A stretch of 64,000 nucleotides of DNA from an uncultured Schlesneria sp. (GTDB lineage Bacteria > Planctomycetota > Planctomycetia > Planctomycetales > Planctomycetaceae), in assembly GCA_903904835.1 (NCBI GenBank), contig CAIVEI010000032.1:1-64000 (forward strand), written 5' to 3'. The position numbers and the translations under genes are program-made. Below the pieces are notes generated by a model. It had not been told where the DNA came from. It ran no database searches and saw nothing but the letters and a program-made list of their open reading frames with translations. Every line of letters starts with the position of its first letter. Within the stretch, counting starts at the first letter, position 1. Shown piece by piece: positions 1 through 10,000 of the stretch.

Positions 1-1
1 G

Positions 2-469
2 TGTGAAACTCCTCCCGGTATCGGCTTTAAGATTGAGAATCAGCGGATCTGCTGGGAAAACGAGTGGGTTCGTCAGACGGCGGAACAATTCGCGGCGGAA
101 ACGACGGAGACGGAGAAGCTGCAGCACGTCGCGGAGAAGAGTGAACTGTCGCGGGTGACCGAATGGGTGAAAAAACGATTGAATGACGGACCTGTTTATA
201 CCAGCGTCCTCAAAGAGGAATCGGCTGGCCATGACATCAGTGAAAAGACATTGATGCGCTCACTGATCCTGCTGGGTGGTATCAAAGGGAAAGAAAAGAA
301 ACCAGACGGGCGATGGTTCTGGCGCTTGCCCGATCCGCTGGTTCAGCCTGTGATCACCAGTTGCCCTGTGCCTCCGAAAAGAACACTCGAATTCAAGACA
401 ATGGCAGAGATCTGTGCTGAGGCGGACAAAGCGAAAGCTCTCAAAAACGCTATAAAACAGGGAACTTGA
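2..469 (+). CDS. C-terminal part of an AAA-ATPase / RepA-like DNA primase-helicase protein (5' end outside window)
   Basis: The frame is open from the window edge to the TGA at 467-469, so this is the last ~155 residues of a longer gene. The visible part has an acidic linker (about residues 24-45) and then a small winged-helix-like module. That module contains the pattern ISEKTLMRS, a basic stretch and a terminal WFWRLP motif. This arrangement (linker, helix-turn-helix with SEKTL, final W-W-LP) is what I recall from the C-termini of AAA_25/RepA-type ATPases carried by phages and integrated elements. The ATPase domain itself lies outside the window, so the family call is inferred from the tail only. 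Direct repeats begin within the last codons. A phage or integrative-element origin is possible but not shown. Confidence 0.55.
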   Translation, partial: CETPPGIGFKIENQRICWENEWVRQTAEQFAAETTETEKLQHVAEKSELSRVTEWVKKRLNDGPVYTSVLKEESAGHDISEKTLMRSLILLGGIKGKEKKPDGRWFWRLPDPLVQPVITSCPVPPKRTLEFKTMAEICAEADKAKALKNAIKQGT

Positions 470-584
470 CCAACTTTGCCAACTTTTTTCGAGCTTCGAT
501 GAGGCGACGGATTGAAGGCGAATCAGGATTTTGAACATAAGGGAACGAAGGTAACGAAGCGAAGAACCACTGGGTTCACATCCT
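443..584. repeat. Direct repeat copy A (about 142 bp)
   Basis: This copy runs from inside the last codons of the preceding gene to about 584. It matches 869-1010 closely, sharing GATGAGGCGACGGATTGAAG and GGTAACGAAG at the same offset of about 426 bp. The tail (GAACGAAGGTAACGAAG type) resembles a short intergenic motif seen in many planctomycete and verrucomicrobial genomes. Confidence 0.85.
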
Positions 585-660
585 TGTCTTTACCCAGGTT
601 TTCCTGCATCGAACGGTATCGTTCTCGATTCCCGAAGGGGGACAAAGAGAGAAGAGTTTT

Positions 661-787
661 TGCCACGGATGAACACAGAAGTACACGGAAAAATGCAAAA
701 CACGGAAATACAGGTAAAGGAGTTTTCAAACTGTATCTCAGGAGATTTGCTCCTCTTTTTCTGTGTGGTTCTGTGTTCATCCGTAGC
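661..787. repeat. Imperfect inverted-repeat element between the two direct repeats
   Basis: The left arm at about 661-693 contains CACGGATGAACACAGAA. The right arm at about 755-787 contains its near-perfect reverse complement, TTCTGTGTTCATCCGTA. A spacer of about 60 bp separates them. No open frame in this span looks real. It resembles the dispersed 'cacggatgaacacgga' intergenic element of Planctomycetes and Verrucomicrobia. Confidence 0.75.
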
Positions 788-868
788 TGAACTCATTTGA
801 GTTCTCTACCAAAGCCAGGGACGGGAATGGGCGGAACCTTGGTGAACTTCACCAAATTCAAACCCTCG

Positions 869-1010
869 AAAACCCTATAAAAAATGGAACTTGACCAACT
901 TGGCCAACTCTTTTGCTAACTTCGATGAGGCGACGGATTGAAGGCGAATCAGGGTTTTGAACATAACGGAACGAAGGTAACGAAGTGAAGAATCACAGGG
1001 TTAATATCCT
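869..1010. repeat. Direct repeat copy B (about 142 bp)
   Basis: Second copy of the repeat at 443-584, with scattered substitutions and no large indels. Because copy A overlaps the gene's 3' end, copy B carries a non-coding relic of that gene end (CTATAAAA...GGAACTTGACCAACTT). This suggests a local duplication of the gene's tail and flank. Confidence 0.85.
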
Positions 1011-1046
1011 GGGCTCGCCTTGGACAGGTAGGGAGGTTTAGCCGGA

Positions 1047-1145
1047 GGGGGTCGGGCGTTCAAATTACAAAATTGGCCGGGATAACTGATGACATCGATC
1101 GCGCGAACCGGTTGGCCAATTTTGAAATTTGAACACCCGACCCCT
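1047..1145. repeat. Long hairpin: 32-bp arms, 35-bp loop
   Basis: The left arm (1047-1078) and right arm (1114-1145) are reverse complements at 29 of 32 positions. The shared core reads GTTCAAAT and CAAAATTGGCC. The hairpin sits just downstream of the convergent LysM gene, so it could end that transcript. It has no clear U-tract and is longer than a usual terminator, so a small palindromic repeat or MITE-like relic is equally likely. Confidence 0.8.
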
Positions 1146-1172
1146 GGGAGAGAAATGGCATCGTCCGAGCGA

Positions 1173-2120
1173 TTAACCGTTTGTATGCTCGTCCGATAGC
1201 TCGTTGGTACGGGCTTGAGGGCGATTTGGCGTTAGGAACCTTCGAGAAGGGAGGAATTTCCTGGCTGGTGTTGTTTTGTCGTCAGGATATTCAGAGCTCG
1301 GTTGCGTTGTGCGTAATGACGGTTTTCTATTTGACGGAGATTCATTGTGCCCGGTACTGGCTGCTTTCGGTTTGCGGTCTGGTGATTCGAGTTCTGTGTC
1401 CGTGAAAGACTGGTTATCCAGTTCCACCTCAACGGCGTTCGTTGACCGTGCTTTGCTGGCGAGTGGTTTTGATTGAGATTCCGTTTGAGGAATGCGAAGG
1501 GTCATGCCAGATTTCAGGTCGTTGACATCGTTCAACTGATCCTGATTGGCTTCGAAAAGCTCCCGAAAGCGACTTGGATTGCCAAGTCGTTTTGCGGCGA
1601 TGGAAGAAAGCGTTTCTCCCTTTTGGACGACGTGAGTCGGTCCTTCATTAGACGCACTGTCTGACATACGACTCGTGACAACACTTGGAGTTGAACTCTC
1701 GTCTTTTCGAGTCTTTTCAGGATGATTGGGATGATCACTCGGAATCGCAATCGGATCCAGTTCTTCAACGTCACTATCGATATCGGAAAGGCGTGCTCGT
1801 GGCTTGCGTTGACCGGCCGATTTCTTGCCCCCAATGGAATCTGCGGGACTCCAGAACCCGGGAGTATGGTCTTCGTCCACATCCTCAGCCTGACGATCGG
1901 CGACTGTTCGCATCCGTGCGCGGTCTGCGGATTCGACGACCTCGATTCCCCTCAAATACGGCCGTGTTGAGCGTTCCGCAATACGGTCGTCGAGTTCCTG
2001 TGCATGTTGCAGGCGGGGCGAATTCGAGACGTCAACCGTCTCGTTTCTAAAGAATAAGGCTGCGCATGCCCCGATGAGGAGCACCCCAAGTGCTAAGCCG
2101 ATTCGTTGATCCTGGTGCAT
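1173..2120 (-). CDS. Membrane-anchored LysM-domain protein
   Basis: 315 residues. Residues about 6-24 form one hydrophobic segment after a short N-terminus, so the protein is probably anchored in the inner membrane with the rest outside the cytoplasm. A long polar, low-complexity region follows. One LysM domain lies at about 163-212, starting HVVQKGETLSSIA and ending with a GMTLRIP motif; LysM domains bind peptidoglycan or chitin-type glycans. The rest is Ser/Pro/Lys-rich and probably disordered. The ATG at 2120 is preceded by GGGAG at good spacing. It is monocistronic, with about 180 bp to the next gene upstream. A cell-envelope or peptidoglycan-binding role is likely; there is no catalytic domain. 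Confidence 0.85.
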   Translation of the reverse strand: MHQDQRIGLALGVLLIGACAALFFRNETVDVSNSPRLQHAQELDDRIAERSTRPYLRGIEVVESADRARMRTVADRQAEDVDEDHTPGFWSPADSIGGKKSAGQRKPRARLSDIDSDVEELDPIAIPSDHPNHPEKTRKDESSTPSVVTSRMSDSASNEGPTHVVQKGETLSSIAAKRLGNPSRFRELFEANQDQLNDVNDLKSGMTLRIPQTESQSKPLASKARSTNAVEVELDNQSFTDTELESPDRKPKAASTGHNESPSNRKPSLRTTQPSSEYPDDKTTPARKFLPSRRFLTPNRPQARTNELSDEHTNG

Positions 2121-2303
2121 CTTGAACTCCCGCTATTGGTCGATTCAAGACAAACATGGATCACGCCGGTGCGTCGTGCATTCAGAACTTGCCAAAAAGA
2201 AATGGATAATCGTTGATCACGGCCATCTTTTGATTGATATGCCGGTCATGCGGGTATTATCGGAATCGAGGAGATTGCGGTCTGTGGCAAATTTCATGAC
2301 GGG

Positions 2304-4721
2304 TCACGGTGATTTGCCAGCCGCGACTTCGCGGCGCTCAGGTTCTTTTGTTGGCGATGGGCTTGGTGCCGGAAAGACGTTGCGCGGGGTCAGAGCGTCT
2401 GCCGGTTTGGGTTGTTCCAGAGGTTGCGGCTCTTTGGGAAGTTCAATCCGTTCCGGGTACAAGAGCCGCTTGGATTCAGAGAGGAGGAAGTCGACGTTCA
2501 TGAACGGGTCGGGCCCGCTGTCGTGCCATCGGATTTTGCCTTGACCATCGATCAATACCGTGGCGTGCAACGGCGTTGATTCAAAGTCGTCGAATGCCTG
2601 ATAACGCTTAAAAGTTTCCATGGTTGAATCAGACAGGATCTGGAACGGGAACTGGCCCTCCTTGTTGTAGGCCTGCAATGAAGTTTGCAGTTTTAAAACA
2701 GTGTCGGAACTGATCGCCACCAGCGTGATTCCTGCATCGGAAAACTCTTTTTGCTTTGCGGTAAACGCCTTCAGTTGTTCGACACAATGGAGGCAGCCAA
2801 ATCCCAAATAGAAGATGACCACGACAGGTTTGCCACGATAGTCGGTCAACGCATGCAGTTGTCCGCTGGCTTCTGGAAGTGACCAATCGGGAGCGGAGAC
2901 TGGCTGCCATGTGAATGGACCGAGCGTTGATAAATCAGGGAGTTCAGCCGCATTACGTGCGATTGGTTTTGGGAGTCGCCAATCGTTTCCAAAGCCGAAT
3001 TCGACCGCGATGGGTTGCAGTCGTGCGAAAGGAGGTAAGTCGAGATCAATTGAACCGGAGATTTCGCGCAGGGTTTGGAAGGTCTTTTTGGCTTCTTCCT
3101 TATTTCCTTGTCGATACTGCATGTTGACGAGGGCTGCGAGTGGTCGGACCTGATTTTTGCTTTTCGCGACCCAATCGCGCAGTCGTTTTAGCGATGGTTC
3201 CTGTTTTCCAGCGAGCAGTTCGACATCTGCCAGGAAGGATTCATCAACATCATGAGCTTTAATCAGTCGATCGAGTGCTTCGGCGTGCTTCCCATCGGAC
3301 AGCAGCACGTATCCCTGCAATTCGTCGACCGCTCGTTCGAGTGCTCGGATTCGTTCGGATGTTGGTTGCGTCGCCTGGTTTTTCTTCGTTTCGACGGCCT
3401 TGGCGTCATTCCCTTCGAATCGGGCCTTCGCAACCGCATCGTCTGCTGCAAGTTCCGACTGGTGTTTCAAGACTGCCAACCGGCGTTCGAGAATCGCGAG
3501 TTGGGCTCGTCCATTTGTCGCGTCATTTCGACGAAGATAGGCACGTCCGAGATGGCGGAAGTACTTGATCTGCTCGAGTTCATCCGCTGTCGGACCAAGG
3601 ATCTGCGTTTGAGCGTCAGTAATTAATGAATCCCATAATTCGAATTGAGAATAGGCCTGAAACAGCCTTAGCCGACCGAAATGGGCACTTTTTCCACCGG
3701 GAAAAGCGTTGTACTTCGGATGCTGGGGCAATTCGATTGTGTTTCTGGCCAAGGAAACGGCATCGTGAACCCGACCGAGATACTGCAGGTTTTTAACAAG
3801 CCATTCATTGTTGTGAGCGAAGTTGTGGATTCGATCAGGAAAAACACCGTCGCGCATCATGTAGGCATGGTCTGTTCTGGCGGAGGCTTCCTGGTGCCAC
3901 ACGGCGTCAAAGTATCGACTCAACTCGCTATAGGTATGGCCCGACATATGCCACATATGAGCGATTCCTGGTGCCGAGAGCCCGCACCTTTCGGCAGAGT
4001 TGACGGCCATGGTCGCCTTGTCGTTATCCCACAGATGAACTCGATAATGATGCACGGGGTGAAAGGGGTTCACGGCCAGCACATCGTTGATCAATGCATC
4101 GATCGCAAAGTAGCCGGGGATTTCCAGGTCACCGCGATTCTGCCAGAGAGCCAGGCCAAGCATCGCTTTGGCTTCCAGATCATCAGGAAACTTGTAGAGG
4201 ATCTCTTCCAGGGCGTTGACATAGTTGCGGGCTCGATCCTTTTTCTTTTTTTCGTTGCTGGTGTCCGCTTTGTACCACGCATCAAGGGCATCGATATATT
4301 TCCGCTCACGTTCTGTCGATTTTTCTTTACGTTTGACGGCTTCTGCGATGAACCCTTTGGCCCTTTTTTCGTTATTCGTATTGGCGAGTGCCATCCCGTA
4401 ATAGGTCATGGCACATTCTGGATCGAGTGTTGCGGCCTGACGAAAGGACCGTTCGGCTTCGAAATACCAGAAGCCGTGCAACTGTCCAATTCCCTGATTG
4501 AAGAACTGTTGAACTTTCGGAACGCTCGTCGTGATAGGGAAGGTGACGCGTCCTGTCGTGCCGAGAAGGGATGGAGCGCGACGCGGTCCTTCGTCGAAGG
4601 TCTCTCCGTGCATCGAGTGCCCTGGACTGATGACATTGTCAGGGTTGAGGGCACTCGAAGGTTCAGCGGGATCTGCGGCCAGCATTGCGGCCGTGAGAAT
4701 CAGCAAAAGGTGGGACATCAT
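2304..4721 (-). CDS. Secreted TPR protein with C-terminal AhpC/TSA-type redoxin domain
   Basis: 805 residues. A signal peptide (MMSHLLLILTAAMLAADPA) is followed by a domain with TPR-like helices (about 75-540), including a segment on a periodic 'rapidly folded food-chain' pattern typical of large planctomycete TPR proteins. A redoxin domain occupies about 590-760. The vicinal cysteines are C643 and C646 (CLHC after GFG), consistent with a thiol-disulfide oxidoreductase or peroxiredoxin-like protein that is extracytoplasmic. The tail (about 760-805) is Pro/Lys-rich. It starts 20 bp after the stop of the TlpA-like gene on the same strand, so the two are probably co-transcribed. Actual substrate unknown. 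Confidence 0.85.
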   Translation of the reverse strand: MMSHLLLILTAAMLAADPAEPSSALNPDNVISPGHSMHGETFDEGPRRAPSLLGTTGRVTFPITTSVPKVQQFFNQGIGQLHGFWYFEAERSFRQAATLDPECAMTYYGMALANTNNEKRAKGFIAEAVKRKEKSTERERKYIDALDAWYKADTSNEKKKKDRARNYVNALEEILYKFPDDLEAKAMLGLALWQNRGDLEIPGYFAIDALINDVLAVNPFHPVHHYRVHLWDNDKATMAVNSAERCGLSAPGIAHMWHMSGHTYSELSRYFDAVWHQEASARTDHAYMMRDGVFPDRIHNFAHNNEWLVKNLQYLGRVHDAVSLARNTIELPQHPKYNAFPGGKSAHFGRLRLFQAYSQFELWDSLITDAQTQILGPTADELEQIKYFRHLGRAYLRRNDATNGRAQLAILERRLAVLKHQSELAADDAVAKARFEGNDAKAVETKKNQATQPTSERIRALERAVDELQGYVLLSDGKHAEALDRLIKAHDVDESFLADVELLAGKQEPSLKRLRDWVAKSKNQVRPLAALVNMQYRQGNKEEAKKTFQTLREISGSIDLDLPPFARLQPIAVEFGFGNDWRLPKPIARNAAELPDLSTLGPFTWQPVSAPDWSLPEASGQLHALTDYRGKPVVVIFYLGFGCLHCVEQLKAFTAKQKEFSDAGITLVAISSDTVLKLQTSLQAYNKEGQFPFQILSDSTMETFKRYQAFDDFESTPLHATVLIDGQGKIRWHDSGPDPFMNVDFLLSESKRLLYPERIELPKEPQPLEQPKPADALTPRNVFPAPSPSPTKEPERREVAAGKSP

Positions 4722-4740
4722 GAAATTCCAGCAGTTCGGG

Positions 4741-5913
4741 TCACTCGGTTTTTTCGAGCAATTGGTTCAAAAGTCGTTGCAATTCTTCGCCGCGTGCAAA
4801 TGTGGAAACGACTTTTCCTTCTTGATCAACAAGGAACGCCGTGGGGATCGACGAGATATTATATCGATTAGCAATTGTTTGTTGTCCATCTTTGTTTGTT
4901 CGAGGGGCTTTGTCGGCGATCTGTGCCCAGGGAAACGATCGCTCGCGCACGCAACGTTCCAATGCTTGCCGATCGTGGTCGAGGCTGACTGCGACGACAT
5001 CAAACCCCTTTTTGTGATATTTGTTATAAGCCGCGTGGACATTCGGCATCTCGGCGAGGCATGGTCCGCACCAGGACGCCCAGAAGTCGACCAGCACGAC
5101 TTTTCCACGGTAAGAGTCCCAGTCGAAGTCATCTCCGTTGAGCAACTTTCCGTCCAGTTCGAGCGTCGAGCCGGGCAACCGTATACGATTGGACTGGCCT
5201 CGGAATTGGGTCGCGTAGGCCTTGATTTTTCGATCGGCATCCGAATTCACGATCGTATCTGCCAATCGTTCATACAGCAAAGCGGCGGAATCGGTGTCGC
5301 CAGCTTTCAAGAACTGATCTGCCACAAATTGGACATCGCTAATCGTCGGGATAGAGAAGCGGGACGTCTGGACGCGACTGATGGCATCGTCAGCAAGTTG
5401 CGTCCGTTCGGCGGTCGGCATGGCTTTCAGATTAAGAGATCTCGCAACGACGAGGTATTCGTTCGCCACCTCAGTAACAACCGGGCGTTTGTCATCTCGC
5501 AAACGCTCAATTTCTGCGAGCACTTTTTCGGGTGATTCACCTGCTCCTGTGACCAGCAAGATCGACCCCGTCAATTTTTTCGAAAGAACTTCCTTAAGTG
5601 TTTTGTCGTCGGACGATTGATCGAGGACCTTGTCGCCTGCTCGGATCATTGCCTTTTGAGTTTTCACCATGTGCTCAAATTGTTCTTTTGGATGAGAGAA
5701 CTTGGGACGACGTTCTTCCAGTTCTTTCACAAACGCCAGAATCTTGGCCGGGCTTCCATTCGGAACACGGTAATTCGGGTCGCTTTCCTCGGCCTCCGTG
5801 GAATTGGTTGTCGTTCCTGACCGATTTCCACATCCACAGGTTCCAAAAGCAAAAAACAGGACAACGAAAGTCATGCTTGTCATCGAATAAGAACTACGTA
5901 AATGACGCAGCAC
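4741..5913 (-). CDS. TlpA/ResA-like thiol-disulfide oxidoreductase, probable lipoprotein
   Basis: 390 residues. The GTG start at 5913 has AGGAG seven bases upstream. The N-terminus has a hydrophobic segment ending GTCGCGN; Cys28 preceded by Gly is a plausible lipidation site. A helical region of about 200 residues has no recognised domain. It is followed by a thioredoxin fold (about 245-390) with the WCGPC active site (C282, C285) and the cis-Pro motif SSIPTAFLVD. TlpA/ResA proteins reduce or oxidise exported proteins such as apocytochromes outside the inner membrane. It is first in a two-gene run with the TPR-redoxin protein, suggesting a shared extracytoplasmic redox task. Confidence 0.9.
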   Translation of the reverse strand: MLRHLRSSYSMTSMTFVVLFFAFGTCGCGNRSGTTTNSTEAEESDPNYRVPNGSPAKILAFVKELEERRPKFSHPKEQFEHMVKTQKAMIRAGDKVLDQSSDDKTLKEVLSKKLTGSILLVTGAGESPEKVLAEIERLRDDKRPVVTEVANEYLVVARSLNLKAMPTAERTQLADDAISRVQTSRFSIPTISDVQFVADQFLKAGDTDSAALLYERLADTIVNSDADRKIKAYATQFRGQSNRIRLPGSTLELDGKLLNGDDFDWDSYRGKVVLVDFWASWCGPCLAEMPNVHAAYNKYHKKGFDVVAVSLDHDRQALERCVRERSFPWAQIADKAPRTNKDGQQTIANRYNISSIPTAFLVDQEGKVVSTFARGEELQRLLNQLLEKTE

Positions 5914-5979
5914 GAATGAACTCCTAAGTTTTAACTCGTTTTGAAGATAGTCCGTCCGATGATCGCGATGCCGTGAAAA

Positions 5980-6939
5980 CTAGGTTGAAATCAGTTCTCG
6001 CATTCGCTTCAGGTGCCTTGGGATGGCAACGAATGGATCTTCTTCCGACTCGTATTCGAGAACAAGGAAGCCGCGATAGTGTGCATCTTTCAAAATTTTT
6101 ACGACGCGAGCGAGATCTGCGAGTTCCTTTTTGCCCCCTGCGAATACATCGATTTTGATTTGGGAATTGATAGCGTAAGGTGCGATTTTTTCCAACTCGG
6201 CATAGGGATCGTCTGTTCGGAAGTTACCTCCGTCAAAATTGACACCGAACCAGGGTGACGGTTTCACTGCTTTGATAATCTTGAGCAATTGTTCGGCTGT
6301 TGAGGTAATTCCGCCATGGTTTTCCAGTGCCAGGCTGACACCCTTTGCCGCAGCGTATTCAAGCGACTGGTTAATTCCGTCAATACACCGTTCGCGTGCG
6401 GCGTCCTCAGTATCACCTTTGGGAACATTTCCGGCAAAAATGCGGATGACGGGTGCTCCTAATGCGGCGGAATAGTCGATCCATTCCCGGCACATTTTGA
6501 GGTTTTCCTGGCGAGCTTCACCTTCAGGGAGACAGAAATCGTTGCCGATTGCCGTTCCCGAGATATCCAGCCCCAGGCGAAACGTTCGTTCCTTAATACT
6601 CATTAAATAATCGTTGGTGATCTCTTTTGGAAAATAATAAGCGGTTAATTCGGTCCCATCGAGATCCTGTTCAGCACAGAAGTCGATAAATTTTTCGAGC
6701 GTATATTTTGCCGTTGCGAGTTGTTCCGGGGTTCCCCGTCGTGTCAGAATTCGACTGAAGGAGTATGCAGCCAAACTCAGTTTCATGTGAGATTTGCCGT
6801 TTCGCTGCGGAGGTTCAGCAGCTTGCAATTGATGCGACATCAGACCGGTACCAATGCCACTGATCGCACTCAGCCCAATCAGACTTTGGTTGAGAAAATC
6901 TCGACGAGTGGTCGTGTCGGACATTTTTTTCAGAGACAT
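5980..6939 (-). CDS. Tat-exported sugar phosphate isomerase/epimerase-like TIM-barrel protein
   Basis: 319 residues from the ATG at 6939, chosen because AGAGG lies six bases upstream; the frame stays open further 5' but without a ribosome site. The N-terminus carries a twin-arginine signal (TTRRDFLNQSLIGLSAISG), so it is probably exported folded. The rest matches the AP-endonuclease 2 / xylose isomerase-like barrel: ENHGG, a GVNFDGGNF metal-site region and a C-terminal VLEYESEEDP. These families isomerise or epimerise sugars using a divalent metal. Planctomycetes carry many exported paralogues of unknown substrate. It is transcribed divergently from the FtsX-type gene. Confidence 0.85.
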   Translation of the reverse strand: MSLKKMSDTTTRRDFLNQSLIGLSAISGIGTGLMSHQLQAAEPPQRNGKSHMKLSLAAYSFSRILTRRGTPEQLATAKYTLEKFIDFCAEQDLDGTELTAYYFPKEITNDYLMSIKERTFRLGLDISGTAIGNDFCLPEGEARQENLKMCREWIDYSAALGAPVIRIFAGNVPKGDTEDAARERCIDGINQSLEYAAAKGVSLALENHGGITSTAEQLLKIIKAVKPSPWFGVNFDGGNFRTDDPYAELEKIAPYAINSQIKIDVFAGGKKELADLARVVKILKDAHYRGFLVLEYESEEDPFVAIPRHLKRMRELIST

Positions 6940-7076
6940 TCGTTTCCTCTTGTTAATATGGTACGAAATCGACCCATTGGAGGTTTGCTGCGGCTGATCT
7001 CCAATTGTACGCGGACATCTCCATTTTGTATCGTCCGCAGGTCGGTTAGTATGACAAATGTTTCGGCCAAGCAATT

Positions 7077-10000
7077 TTGCCTCTGGGCCGACAGCGTGAT
7101 TCTAAGTCACTTTTCAATGGATTTTGCCACTTGGCCAACCTGAATCGCTCTCAGCTTGTCATTCAAAGTCTGTTTCACTACTGGCGGACCAATCTTGCCG
7201 TCCTGTTAGGAGTGGTCGCCGGAACCGCCGTCATCGGCGGAGCACTCATTGTGGGTGATTCGGTCAGGGCAAGTCTGCGCCAAATGACGCTGGATCGTTT
7301 GGGCAACATTGACTTTGTCCTCAGCGGACCACGCTTTGTTCGAGAGCAGTTGGCCAATGACATTGGACGAACTTCCGGAGAGGGGAAGCCCGCAGCGGAC
7401 GCCTCGATGGGTGTCGTCGCACCGGCGATTGTGATGCAGGCGGGGCTGCAATCGAAGGTGAACAACTCGATCCGTCGGGCCGGAAAGGTCAACGTTTATG
7501 GGTTTGATGACCGAGCCTGGTCGTTAGTTGAGACAGACAACATTGTCCGGCCCGTGCAAGCGGGGGTGGTACTGAATGCTCGAGCTGCCGAATCTGTAGG
7601 AGCGAAGGTCGGTGACGATGTGACGCTTTGGATAGAAATTCCCAGTGCCGTTCCTCGCGATACATTGATGGGAAAAAAGGACAATGATTCGCAGGAGATC
7701 ACGCTGACTGTGACAGCGATAGCGCCGGAATCGACCGGGCTGGCACGACTTGGTCTGCAACCGACGCAAGCGCTCCCTTTAAACGCGTTTATCGATCTGC
7801 ACGTCTTGCAGGAGCGGTTGGACCTGGAAGAAGTGAAGCCGAGCAAGCGAGATCCGTCAGGCAGGGTTGCTCGGGTCAATGCGCTGTTTAATAGTCGTAG
7901 TCAAGGTCTCAAGGCTGGTTCAGATGCCACGGCGGCTAAGCAAGTAACAGCCCAAATTCCAACAAACGCTGAAACGCTTTATCAGGGAAATTTGCTGAAG
8001 GACGTACTGCAACGCAACTGGACCTTGGCGGATCTGAATTTGCGCCTGGTCAACAACAAAGGGTCAGGGGGAATTGTTCTCGAATCGGAACAGATGATTC
8101 TCGAGGACAAACTGGCCGAGGCTGCCCGAGAAACCGCCCATCAAATGGAACTGACAACCGCACCAGTGATGGTCTATCTCGCTAACAAATTGTGGAATCC
8201 GAAGGTCTATCAGCCTGGCAAGCGACCGGGATACTCGATGTACTCAACGGTGGCCGGGTTGGATCTATTGGAATGGGACGGGACGCCGTTTGCGGGGTTC
8301 GAATTCATCGGGGACAAGCCGACAACCTTGGGTGAAGACGAGGTCATTCTGAACGAGTTCCTGGCGAGCGACTTACAAGCCAAAGTCGGGGACAGGATTA
8401 ATTTTACCTATCATACGATCGGGTCGAGGGGTGAATTGCCGGAACTCGAACGATCCGTCACTGTTCGCGGCATTGTTGCCATGACAGGGGCGGCCGTCGA
8501 TCGGACGCTGACTCCCGAGGTCAAGGGGATCACGGATGTGGACTCGCTGGCCGACTGGGACCAACCCTTTCCCATGGATCTCGATGCTGTTACCCCTCGT
8601 GACGACGAGTATTGGAATAGCTACAAGGCAACTCCCAAACTTTTTATGCCTTTGAAAACGGCGATGAAACTCTGGCCAAGTCGTTACGGTTCGTTGACAT
8701 CACTCAAGATTGCCCAAAAGAATGTTAATCCGATCGAACGTCAGCAGTCATTGCAGACATTGAACGAACAGTTTTCTCAAAACCTGCTGAAGCACTTGAA
8801 CGCTGCTGACGTTGGTTTGCAATTTCAACCCGTCAAAGCAATAGGCCTGATGGCGGCAAGCGGTACAACGCCGTTTGCGGGATTGTTCTTTGGATTCAGC
8901 ATGTTCCTGATCATCGCGGCGATGATCCTGATCGGGCTGTTGTTCCGGCTGGGGATTGAGCAGCGAGTGCGTGATCTGGGGTTGCTCGGTGCTGTCGGCT
9001 TTACGGCGAACCAGGTGCGCCGACAGATGTTGACCGAAGGGTTTACGACTGCCGTAGTAGGTGGACTGATCGGTACTGTTCTTGCGATTGGCTATGCAAA
9101 ACTGATGATTTACGGCCTGACCCATTGGTGGGTCGATGCCGTCGGAACGAAAAACCTGATTCTGGAAGTGTGGCCGCCAAGTCTCGTCATCGGCTTCTTG
9201 ATTGCGGTGATTGCCGCCGTGATCTCCATCTGGTGGGCACTACGGCAATTGAAACGATTGAGCCTTCGTGAGCAACTGGCTGGCGTCACTGAGCAGGAAG
9301 TCGACTTGGCAACTCAGCAAGCTCGTGGTCAAAAAGTCATGCGCCGAGCGATGATCTGTACGGTACTGGCCGGACTCTTAATCGCTGCAGTCGCAATCCG
9401 AGTCGTTCCCGCGGCGGGGGCATTCTTCGCGATCGGCATTCTTCTGTTGATTGCATCGCTTTCATTCCTGTCTGCCTGGTTACAGCTTGATGGGGGCGTT
9501 GCTGTTGGAGGATCGGGTATTGTTGGCCAGGGGCGGTTGGGATTACGGAACGCCTCCAGGCAGCGACAAAGGTCGGTAATGACGGCTGGCATGATCGCCA
9601 CGGCAACATTTTTGATCGTCACTGTGGCTGCTTTCCGTCACGATCCAACAGGAGATCGTCCCGTGAAAAACTCCGGAAACGGAGGTTTTGTGTTAGTCGC
9701 TGAATCGAGCAGTCCGGTGCTCTACGACATTAATACGGCGGAAGGTCGCCAGAAACTGCGGCTCAGCCCTCCAGAGGGTTCGCAAGCGGCAAAAGCACTG
9801 GCCTCAATGACCGTCGTGCCGTTCCGGGTCAAACCGGGTGAGGACGCGAGTTGCTTGAATCTATATCAAACCAGGGTCCCCACGATCCTTGGTGCGCCTC
9901 AATCTCTGATTGAGCAGGGTCGATTTGCGTTCGCGTCAGGTTCCTGGCGTGAGTTGGCTCAACAGAAGGTCGCCTCGTCAACAACATCCTTGGCATCTAC

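Noticed and set aside
3681-4871. A 396-codon open frame on the plus strand
   Set aside because: It lies wholly opposite the TPR-redoxin and TlpA-like genes, which have clear domains and ribosome sites. The product has no recognisable motif.
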